A DNA stretch of 64,000 nt from Mesodorylaimus sp. YZB2_4 (Eukaryota > Nematoda > Enoplea > Dorylaimida > Dorylaimidae): NCBI GenBank assembly GCA_030248295.1, contig JASANH010000735.1, positions 62,001-126,000 on the forward strand, given 5' to 3'. The notes below the pieces were generated by a model. The model saw only the letters and a list, made by a program, of their open reading frames with translations, had not been told where the DNA came from and did not search any database. Position numbers and translations under genes: made by a program. Positions 46,560 through 64,000 of this stretch are shown piece after piece. Each line of letters starts with the position of its first letter. Within the stretch, counting starts at the first letter, position 1.

Positions 46560-46718
46560 GTGTGCCCTAGAGAATGCTGAACTGCCTTTTTTCGAGTTAC
46601 ATGTAGTTTGGGTGAGATTAGAGGTCGGTGCGGACAGTAGAAAACCAAAAATCTTTTTTCGTCAACAAATGTCTTTCGGCTGCCTTTTCGATATCGAGCT
46701 GTACCAGGATCACACGCC

Positions 46719-55349
<8,631 letters not shown>

Positions 55350-55563
55350 AATTCCACCAAAAAGTCAACCAAAACTCTGAAAAACGCTCCTTTTATATCA
55401 TCAATCAAAACCAGCTAATCAAATACAAGGAAGAATCCTTTTTGCACCAAAACAATTGAGTATCAAAAAAGTTTTACTAGCACAATTTGAAAATAGAGAT
55501 CACTACATAAATGGCACGGCTTAAAGCCTTTTTAAGTAAGGACAGCACACAAGTTTCATGTTT

Positions 55564-57210
55564 TCATAACCCGTACCCGCCATCAACGCCCAACAATTGG
55601 CCAGTCGTAAAGCTCGCCTTGTCAGAACTTAAAAATACGATTGCCTCGGAAACTTCATCCACTTTCGCCAAACGTCCCATCGGCACTTTCGACGCTGCCG
55701 CTTTCAAAAACTAAAACATGGGTAAATTATGCAACATTTTTGGTGAATAAATCGAACGGCACTTACTTCTTCCGAATCCGAATCAAACGTTTTATTCGGT
55801 ATCGCAAAGCAAGGACTGAAATAAAAGAAGAAAATTCGAAATGAATTTTTCTTTAATTTGAAAACTTACTTGACTGAATTTACGCGGATTCCATGCGCGG
55901 CCAAATCTAAAAATAAAAAATATTGGATTATGGAAAAAGTATGGAATGATCAATGCGTACCCAAGGCCAAACATTTGGTCAACATGTCCAAACCTGCTTT
56001 CGAGACGCAATAGGAAAGTTGATTTCTTATCTAAAAATAGAAAAAAATGGTTTTTTTTCAATTTCACCCGATTCACTGCTTTACAACATCGGCATGATTA
56101 CCAGCCTATCAAAAAAGGCGGGAGATTCAAATTTGAAACCTCAAAATGCCAATCTCACAGTTTTCCCTGATTTTGGCACCGAAATTCTTTTTTCCTGGTT
56201 TTCAAAAAAATCTAACTTACAGCTTTTTGTCCCATGGCGCTGGACACATTGACAATATTTCCTTTCGTTTCTCGTAAATAATGGACGGCAGCCAAGCACA
56301 TACTCGCTACGGCCCGTAAATTTTTCTCCATCGCAGCATCGAACTCGCTTAAATTGATGCCAGGGATTGGAGAACCAGGTGTATTGGAATCAAATGCGTT
56401 TATCTGAATTAAAACGTGAAAAAATTTTAAATATTTTGGTATTATTTTATTTACCAAAATATCCAATCGTTTGAAGCGTTCAATCGTCGATTTTAACATG
56501 CCCGATTGAATTTCCGGATCGCTTGGGTCGCCCGCGACGAGATGAATCTCAAAGAGAAAAATATGCTTAAAATTTTTTCGTATTGGCCTAATAAGAAGTA
56601 TGTACCTCCGTTTCTGATTGTTGTGTACAACATTCGGAGGCAAGTTTTTTCAAGTCTTCTTCCGCCAAATCGAACAAAACCAAAGTCGCACCTCGTTTTG
56701 CGTATAAAAGAGCAGTGGCTGAACCAATGGACGTGGTGGCTCCTAAAATTTTGTGCCTATCAGAAGGAGGCGAGTTTCAGAAAGATGATCACGCCACGCT
56801 TTGCAAGGACAAATTTTTTGGTGAAACCAAAACTAAGAAACGAGTGGGAAATTCTTTTTTTTTAAAATAAAGTCTTGGGGCCCCTAAAGAAAACATGCAT
56901 TCGGCTCTGGAAGGTATCACAGGGATTCTACTTTCAGAATCAAATCAGGTAGGAATTAGAGAAATTAGAGGCAGAAACTGCAAAAATTAGAGGCAATACG
57001 AAAAAATTTGTCTTAGCAGCAGGGAGCGGTCGAAGAGGTGCCCTCAGATTATCAACCTATGGTTACTCAAAGGGTTTGGTTTTCCAGTGTCCTGCTAGTT
57101 CGAAAAGCGCTCATAACAAACAGGCCTTATTTTCAAAAATTCAAAAGTACACTGATTGGCAAAATTCACTTACCGACGATAGCTACCACTTTTCCCGCGA
57201 ATTCGGCCAT
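55564..57210 (-). CDS. Short-chain dehydrogenase/reductase
   Basis: Eight minus-strand exons, 57210-57174, 56742-56606, 56547-56455, 56403-56221, 56030-55961, 55907-55871, 55815-55767 and 55710-55564, give 250 residues, the classical SDR length. It is a cytosolic NAD(P)-dependent oxidoreductase; the substrate is unknown. The Rossmann start is VVAIVGATTSIGSATA, a variant of TGxxxGxG. Later come LDILINAFD (in place of the usual NNAG), NIVNVSSAMG with the catalytic Ser, and SYCVSKAGLDML with the Tyr-x3-Lys pair. The ending GIRVNSVNPC and GQLLGVDGGYGL is typical of FabG-like and invertebrate SDRs. The broken NNAG motif is unusual but occurs in working SDRs. The stop is 214 bp before the RARS ATG on the same strand. 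Confidence 0.93.
56108..56210 (+). mobile_element. Family B dispersed repeat (SDR intron 4)
   Basis: GGCGGGAGATTCAAATTTGA, CACAGTTTTCCCTGATTTTG and GGCACCGAAATTC match family B. It is antisense to the host gene and directly beside the next exon at 56221. Confidence 0.65.
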
Positions 57211-57678
57211 AAAAAATTCAAAATATGATCAGGTATCTCGTTCAGTATTGATCTAAAGTCATTTACATGGATAAATAATTGATGAAATTCGCCTTTCTCG
57301 AATTGCGAAATTACGAAATATGAAATCAGCTAATGCCCTTATTCGGACTGCAAGACCCACCCTCGCGCACATTTGTCACAAGTACGCGCGCGTTTGAAAT
57401 TTTATTGCGCGAAATTTAAATTTTCAAGAATCCACGACTAGCGATTTGCATTTGCTTATCAAATTTGCTCTTCACGTGATTCTAGCGTGAATAGCATCCT
57501 GCCCACTTGAGGGCACGCCGAGTGGATTGATGCAGACAAAGACAGACTGTGAGTCAGGGCGCCCTGAAAGCATGTTTATTCAATGATAAGAGGACCCTGT
57601 TTTTGATTTGCAGGCCCCTCGTCTGGTGGTGGCGTGACTGCCTTACTCGAAGAGGCAGTGCCGCTGCTCGCGTGAGAG

Positions 57679-57717
57679 ATATATAACGAGGCCGTGACTG
57701 TTCTCACTTGTCAGTCG
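57679..57717 (+). promoter_or_regulatory. TATA box and TCAGT initiator
   Basis: ATATATAA at 57679-57686 is followed, with the usual spacing of about 30 bp, by TCAGT at 57711-57715, the initiator consensus known from arthropods. Starting at the A would give a 26-nt leader before the ATG at 57739. It belongs to the DUF7064-like gene. Confidence 0.7.
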
Positions 57718-57738
57718 AGTGTGCCCTGTCCCGACACC

Positions 57739-59882
57739 ATGTGGTTCTACGTGCTGGCCTGTCTGCTGGTCCTCATAGCCTACTACTCGCTGAGGCCTGA
57801 CCCCGAGCCCTTGTTCGGAGTGTACTCGCAGCCAGGGAAGTGGTATTGGCTCAAGTACTCCGTCTTCTACGCCTTCCTCTTCTTCAGACGCTGGGGTCTG
57901 GCCTGGAACGCAGGTTATGGTCGCAAGGCGCGGGCCACGTTGGACGAGCTGGACGACGTGCAGCAGTTGTCCGAGCACCCCCTGGCTATCGATGCGGCCT
58001 ACTTCAATGGCTACAGTGCCGACGGGGTCTACTTTGGTGCTGGAATACAGCGGAGACCGAAGGGGAGGGTCGAATCGCTGATGTTCATTCGAGTGCCCAA
58101 TTTGGGAATCCTGGAATGGCCATTCTCGCCCTCCACAGCCACCACCGAGGCCGAGCCACACACATACAGTGCCAAGGGGGGCCTTCGGTTCATACGCAGG
58201 ATTGCTATGAAATCCTGGCGAGTAGCCTTCGATGGCCAACTGCAAATACGAGAAACCAAAGAATTAGTCAAGGTCAACTTTGACTTGATATGGACAGCGA
58301 CAACTGATTGGTAAGTCCAAGCCCACAGTCTACTGATAAGGTCTGTTGGGCCCACTAAGGCCAAGAGTGATAGACAGAACACATGCTGATAAGATGCGGA
58401 CCGAGCATAGCTTTCAGGGACCATCTCCCAAGTGTATACTGACTGGCTGGAATAGAGGGACTCAAAGTCAAGATCTTCAGAGCTCTCATGACCAAATGCA
58501 CATCTGGGGAAAGCAAATCTGAAACTATGTTTGACACAGTCTGCAGAAATATACTCATGCCAAATTCAGTTCATTCACTGTTCAGAACCTGTGCTTCATT
58601 CTGATTCTGACCTTGGCTTGCTCTGACTCATCTGTCTACAGCATGCAGAAAAGACTAAAGCAGGTGGCAACATTCTTGCTGCAGTGTGTAAAATATGGTT
58701 TCAGGTAAGGGGCCGTTATTGCATCAGGGCGCCTTTTCCTTAAAATCATTCTGTCAATCCGACGTTTGAAGCTGATAGGACTCTGTTATCTGAAACTATA
58801 TTTTACTCACATCCGCAAGAATATGCACCTCTCGAATTCAGCTCATTCACTGTTCAGAACCTGTGCTTCATTCTGATTCTAACTTTGGCTTGCTCTGACT
58901 CATCTGTCTACAGCATGCAGAAAAGACTAAAGCAGGTGGGCAACATTCTTGCTGCAGTGTGCAAAATATGGTTTCAGGTAAGGGTGATGTAGCAATGTGC
59001 TCTTTGGAACACTCCTCTGTCAGTCCGACATTTGAAGCTACTAGGGCCTATGTAATCTGAAACTATATTTTACACACATCCGCAAGAGTGTGTCCTGGCC
59101 AGGGAATGTACTAATTGATGTTTGGCTGCACTGGAACGGATTAACTGGGCGTCCGTGTTGTCTACTTTGTTAGACCCAAAGAGTCACATTCTTTCACTGA
59201 ATGGGAGAAATGTGGTTTCAGATATGAGCTTCCATAGTCACTGGATGTTGTAGATGATGGAATCTCATCGTTCAGGTTCGATTTCGACACGGATATGCAT
59301 GCGCATCCAGTGTGCGAGGCCATAGCGAGAGAAAAGTGGGATCGGGCCTTCTTCGATCGCCTTAGGGACGCCCATCAAACCCACCACGAACAATTCGGTG
59401 TGCTCAAGGGGCCTTTGCGAATCGAGGGTCAACCAGAAATGGATTTAGAATTGAAGAGTATGCGGGACCACTCGTACGGACTCTACCGAGATTGGGCCGA
59501 CTTCAACAGGTACATCCTGCAGTACTTGGCCTTCGATGACGGCTCGCACGTGGCCCTGCACCTGGTCTCCCTCAAGCCCACCATGACACACCTCGTCACT
59601 GGATTCGTCACTCTGAGGGACGGGTCCAAGATGCCCGTCTACGCATGCGATCGTCCCCTGCACACGATCGGAGAGGACGGGCAGCCACCCGACAAGTACC
59701 AGTTCACGCTGACAGCAGGCGCCCGACGATTCCACATTGAGTGCGAGAAAGTGCAGGCACCAGTTTACTATTGCGGATGGAAGCAGGAAGCCAAATTGAA
59801 TGTGTACATGTGCAAGGCCAGCATGAACGGGGTCGAGGGACGGGGAATGTGCGAGTTCGAGTACAGCAACCTGCCCCAGTAG
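57739..59882 (+). CDS. Membrane-anchored DUF7064-like protein
   Basis: Two exons, 57739-58310 and 59276-59882, joined in phase 2, give 392 residues. An N-terminal hydrophobic anchor (MWFYVLACLLVLIAYYSL) suggests an ER or secretory membrane protein. Key blocks are FNFIW-like VNFDLIWTATTDWFDFDTDM, HQTHHEQFGVLKG, then MRDHSYGLYRDWADFNRY and LKPTMTHLVTGFV. From memory these resemble invertebrate proteins with DUF7064/DUF7065 domains, which also occur at the N-terminus of arthropod proteins labelled putative phosphoenolpyruvate synthase; no PEP-synthase catalytic part is present here. Biochemical function is unknown. The start follows a TATA/TCAGT promoter. The only intron (965 bp) holds a tandem duplication and family C repeats. 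Confidence 0.8.
58545..59035. repeat. 272 bp direct duplication with family C ends
   Basis: CATTCACTGTTCAGAACCTG occurs at 58572 and again at 58844, with long shared sequence on both sides, including AGCATGCAGAAAAGACTAAA and GTGTAAAATATGGTTTCAGG. Each unit ends with the family C terminus and begins with its inverse (ATCTGAAACTATATTTTACT). The two units differ at a few bases. Confidence 0.85.
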
Positions 59883-59959
59883 CCCTCTTCCCGTGCTCCT
59901 ACACGCTTATATCAGTAAAATATGTCCTGTCTGTGCAGTCTAGACGGAGGTTTCACAGT

Positions 59960-60556
59960 GCTGCTACTGTAACCAGCGCACCCAGGCGGCGGGAGATAGT
60001 CGAGACTAGAGTCTCCAGGCAAAAAACTCCGACTGGAGGAAGGCAAGTCTCGCGACTATACCTGCCCTAGAAACATCAACCGAAGAGGTTGATGTCCCAG
60101 CCAGGGGGGCGTATCGATTACTCCCACCGCCCTATCAGCGCTAGGTGTTCCCACCGTCGCGCTACAAGGCACACTAAACGCTCGCCGAACCCTTTCCTGG
60201 CGGATCAGGTTTCGCCCGCTGGCCCCTGGTGGAGGCAACCCAGACCGAAGTCTGGTAGGGAGTACACCTGCAGGGAGCCCCGGGCCACAGCAACCGCAAG
60301 ACGCGCCGGTCCGGCATGCGCCACTAACACCAGGGCTCTCCAGAAGAGGCTTACATCTGAAGAAGGCCCTTTGACTAGTGACGCCAGTGTAAGCAGCGCA
60401 CCCAGGCGGCGGGAGACCGTCGAGACCGAAGTCTTTGGGCAAAACACTCCATCTGGAAGAATGCAAGTCTCGCGACTATACCTGCCCTAGAAACATCAAC
60501 CGAAGAGGTTGACGTCCCAGCCAGGGGAGCGTATCGATTACTCCCAACCGCTAGGA
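59960..60556. mobile_element. Direct 420 bp-spaced duplication carrying family A
   Basis: AGCGCACCCAGGCGGCGGGA starts at 59975 and again at 60395. Each unit runs for about 160 bp through ACTCC(G/A)(A/T)CTGGA, CAAGTCTCGCGACTATACCT and GAAACATCAACCGAAGAGGT to CAGCCAGGG. The spacing is 420 bp. This shows the longer flank of family A better than other copies. Confidence 0.8.
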
Positions 60557-60964
60557 ATGCTGATTACACTACTGACGTCTAATGGGTTGGCGGCCTGTGG
60601 AGTCCGCTTTGTACGTTGAACTAGTAATCCCAAAGCGGGGCTACAGTGATTGCATTAATGCGTTGCGTCAGGGAAGCCTCAAATACTTCTCTGGCCCACG
60701 AGGGTACTGTGGAACTCCATACACTCATTAGCCCCGGCATGCATTCCCAAAACAGCTGGCAAGATGTTTACTATCTGATGAGTATCCACAGCCCCTGGTA
60801 GGCCATGGCGTAATCGATCTCCTCTGGCTGGCAAAGGGCTGGCTGCCGCAAAATTCGCCTAGCTCCTGCCAGAGTTTTTCTCCCGCCCTCTCTCCTACCA
60901 GGGTTGGTTGCATGTACAAGCCATCATAATCTGCTGCATCCTTCAATTACAAAGTGGTGCAGGT

Positions 60965-61034
60965 GATGGTCCAGCGGAGTGCGGCTAGTACTTGAACTGA
61001 TCCAATTGGGGGGTTCGATTCCCGCTCGAGGATC
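60965..61034 (+). repeat. tRNA-like fragment
   Basis: TGGTCCAGCGGAGTGCGG resembles an A box and GGGTTCGATTCCCGC a B box, 70 nt in all with a long variable region. The acceptor ends do not pair well (GATGGTC against GAGGATC), so it is more likely a SINE head or pseudogene than a working tRNA. Confidence 0.5.
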
Positions 61035-61167
61035 AGGGCTTTTGTGTCTTAATTGGCGTTTGGCCCTCTTTCAAATGCAAGCCTGTCTGGCTCGTGCCAA
61101 GAAGCTCTCTTAGTTCAGCCACTCTTGCCAAATTGTACAGTGAAGTGTATGTTCCACAATCTGCTGA

Positions 61168-63999
61168 GGCCGTATTCCGGAAGCGTTTTCCTGCGAGGCT
61201 TTCCAGTCAGCTGGGTGGTTTCCTCCGAGGTTATAGTAAACCCTATAAACAATCCGCTGACTGTTTTCCTGTCAGCGGGTCACGTTTTCCAGTGAGCCTG
61301 AAGGGTTTGCAGAAAATGATATGCCAGAAACTTTCCTTGGAGAAAAGTTCCTGCGAATTCGACCGCCTCGCAGGAAAAAAACGTTTAGGTGGTCTAGAGC
61401 TCCTAAAATCGGGTTTCCTGCGAGGTTTGTCTGTGGTTTAACATAGTCATGTTGCTAAAATGCATTTCGTTGAACCCGATGAGGACAATATATTTGTCAG
61501 CCTCAACATCGATCCGTGCAACGAGTAAGATGACCAAGAATTTATCACTTGCTTTTCACGAAATATGGAGCCAATGACTGGTCCTTCTTGCTTCGCCACG
61601 ACCAAAGGCGAAAGACGAAAGACTCGTCGTCATTATGCTCTAACATGACCAGCAGCTGTGTTCACCTGTGCCTCGATTTCATGCAAGCAGTGGGCCACAT
61701 CAACTGCTCGATGGTGATTCGCTTGGCATTTCACAGCTCGCTTATCGAAAGCGATTACAGTCTCTCTGAAGCACTTTGCAAAAGTGTCAAGCACAGTAAA
61801 ATTCCTGAAGGCGCTTATGCTCGAGAATGTTTGCGAAGCTTTTAAAAATTAAGCAATTTTTCGGTGAGGTTTAGCTGTTGAGGCGCCTTCGAAAAACCGT
61901 AAGCAATATCGAATCGAAAATCGCCAATGCCCGATCATCATCAGAAATTCACAAATAAGTCGCTCGCTGACCTGGGTAATCCCACAACTCACACATTCTT
62001 TGACAAAGCTGTCTTGGGATATCGTGGAGGAATAACCAGCATCTCTGCCTACTGTGCTGACTGGCCTGGTACAGTATGACACCATTCAAAAGCAGAAGAG
62101 GTGAGCACAGGTGAGCACAGCACAGCTCACAAGAAAACGAGGGTGAAGACCGAGAACCCAATTGGCCAGTGAAAGGAACTTCAGTTTAGATTATTTCATT
62201 CTAAGTCTCGTCGAGCACAAAAATGTTGGATATGGCTGCTCGCGCTGTGCTTCATGGTGTAGCGATAGACTTGCGCATGCTCGAACTAGTTGAAGAAGCC
62301 CACATAAATGAAGGACGTCGTGATCGCCGTTGACAACTGAAATGATCAACTGGCGACTGCTCGGGTTGACAGTGCAGGGCCATTTCTTGAGTCCAAAGCA
62401 TGCGTGAGTGCATGTATTGTACCACCTGAACATGCAGTCGCTTTATTGAAACCATTAAACCCACTGAGCTGATTCCTTCAAGCTCACTGGAAGTTCCCTC
62501 AAAGGTCGCTGTGCTTCTGGAATAGGATCACCTCGTAGTCGTAGGTCCAGCAATTTTTAATTACCGTATCGATTCGTGCAATGGGTACGATGACCAAAAA
62601 CGTATCACTCGCTATCGTTACGAAGGATGTAGGCAATCCCTTGTCATTCTTGCTTAGCCACGACCTCAGGCGAAAGACTCGTCGTCATGATGCTCTGCTG
62701 AAGAGTTGAGCAGCAGCTGCTTACTGCGCTTTGATTTTATGCAAGCAATAAGCCATATCAATTGCTCGATGGTGATTAGCCTAGCATTTCACAGCTACTG
62801 TAGCTCTACCGAAAATGATTACAGCTGTCTCCGAATCATTTTGCAAAAAAGTCAGGTACATTAAAGTTCCTGAAGGCGCTTATGCTCAAGAATGTGAGCG
62901 AGGTTGGGTGTGAGCAAATTTTGGTGAGGTTGGGCGGTTGAGACGTCTCGAGAAAACCCTAAGCAATATCGGAATCAAAAGAGTACCCGTCTGTCAACGT
63001 GAAAGTAGCTTGCGACCATCATTGTGAATTCACTAATATAATGTACATACACAGTTGGAGTCATCCAACAACTCGCGCAATTTTCGACAAAGCTGCCTGC
63101 GGGATATCGTGGAGGTATTACCAGCGGGGGATCATTTCAGTCGACTCGGCCTATCCATGCCGAAAATGGCTTCCAGTATGACACCATTCAAAGAGCCTCT
63201 TTGAAATGAGAGTCAACGGAAGTATAACAAGGCTCACAAGAAAATGAGGGTGAGAATCGAGAACACAATCGACAAGTGGAAGCGGCATTTTGAATGACTT
63301 CATTCTGAGTCTCGTTAGACACAAAACTGGTTGCATGGATATGGTTGGCCGCACGGTGCTTCGACTGGCACATGCCCGACTTTGTTGGAGAAAAAAACAC
63401 AGATGAAGGACATCGTGATCGCTGATGACAACAAAAATGATCAACTGACTCTTTCTGGGCTTAGGCGCCGAGAATGACGCAGCTCCATTTCATCCCATAC
63501 CATGAGTGAGTGCCTGAATGTAGTAACTTGGTTGAAACCGTAACATCCACTGAGCTAATTCCTTCCAGCTCACTGGAAGTTTCCTTTGAGGTCACTGTGC
63601 TTCTGGAATAGGGTCACCTCACCGGGCGATTTTCCTTTAAGCTCACAGGAAAGTTCCATCGAGCTCCAAGAGATTTCACCCTGCGAGCTTGAAGGAAAGT
63701 TCCAGTGACCTTGAAGGAAAATTTTCCTTTCACCTCGAGGTTTCCTTCGAGTTTCTGGAATACGGCCTGACCACCTAAACGTTTTTTCCTGCGAGGTGGT
63801 CAAACTCGCAGGAACTTTTCTCCAAGAAAAGTTTCTGGAATAGCATTTTGTGTAAACCTTTCAGCTCGCTGGAAAACTTGACCCGCTGACAGGAAAACAG
63901 TCAGCGGAATTGTTTCTGTAATAGGGTTTACTGTGACCTCGGAGGAAACTACCCAGCTGACTGGAAAACCTCACAGGAAAACGCTTCTGGAATACGGCC
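61168..63999. mobile_element. 2.83 kb element with long terminal inverted repeats
   Basis: The left end GGCCGTATTCCGGAAGCGTT and the right end AACGCTTCTGGAATACGGCC are inverted. The match runs about 235 bp inward on each side (61168-61405 and 63765-63999), through CCAGTCAGCTGGGTGGTTTC, CTGACTGTTTTCCTGTCAGC and CGCAGGAAAAAAACGTTTAG. Between them a body of about 1.06-1.08 kb is present twice in direct orientation (about 61500-62540 and 62560-63620), diverged but colinear. TTCTGGAATA-GG recurs several times near the right end. Only broken reading frames are left (for example DFMQAVGHINCSMVIRLAFH in copy 1). The right end coincides with the window edge, so target-site duplication cannot be read. 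Confidence 0.8.
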
Positions 64000-64000
64000 C

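Larger units (their letters stand above)
59883..61167. other. Intergenic, repeat-filled
   Basis: No gene is seen between the DUF7064-like stop and the 61168 element. The region holds two direct family A-containing units (next entries), an inverted family A piece near 60790-60900 and a tRNA-like fragment. Confidence 0.6.

Overview
The window is nuclear DNA of an animal, read as a gene-dense stretch on both strands with 16 protein genes I could assemble exon by exon, the first of them cut by the window edge. The evidence for an animal is a full LKB1-type kinase, a secreted TGF-beta ligand, the Commander subunit CCDC93, an RGS/PX sorting nexin and a superaquaporin. Almost all genes have many small GT-AG introns. 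A TATA box plus TCAGT initiator upstream of one gene, and that gene's likeness to arthropod proteins of the DUF7064 type, hint at an invertebrate, perhaps an ecdysozoan; I cannot name the species.

Layout, left to right (strand): SMG6-like PIN end (+, 1-845), WDR12 (+, 1079-6598), a small Cys-rich protein (-, 6954-7233), LKB1/STK11 (+, 8218-10041, no introns), PPAT (-, 10568-15041), CCDC93 (+, 15291-20519), a TGF-beta/activin-class ligand (-, 20735-24286), PWP1 (-, 25788-29107), SNX13 (+, 29632-37807), neuferricin/CYB5D2 (-, 38091-39253), secernin (+, 39625-42719), CISD3-like Fe-S protein (+, 43107-44814), aquaporin-11/12-like channel (+, 44973-46559), cytosolic arginyl-tRNA synthetase (-, 46719-55349), a short-chain dehydrogenase (-, 55564-57210) and a membrane-anchored DUF7064-like protein (+, 57739-59882). 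From 61168 to the window end lies a 2.8 kb element with long terminal inverted repeats and a tandemly doubled body.

The genes are mostly unrelated housekeeping genes and not a pathway, although WDR12 and PWP1 both act in ribosome biogenesis and CCDC93 and SNX13 both act in endosomal trafficking. Several pairs are divergent with short shared promoters (PPAT/CCDC93 249 bp, neuferricin/secernin 371 bp, PWP1/SNX13 524 bp, SDR/DUF7064 528 bp); others converge closely.

Most of the remaining space is repeats: a tRNA-derived SINE, three short dispersed families (A, B and C below), three intronic fold-back elements of 0.4-1.45 kb, a perfect 9 x 20 bp array next to a WDR12 splice site, a 1.4 kb GTCAGGG-type minisatellite inside SNX13, and G/C homopolymers. 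Exon limits were placed by eye from reading frame, splice signals and remembered family sequences; no search was run.
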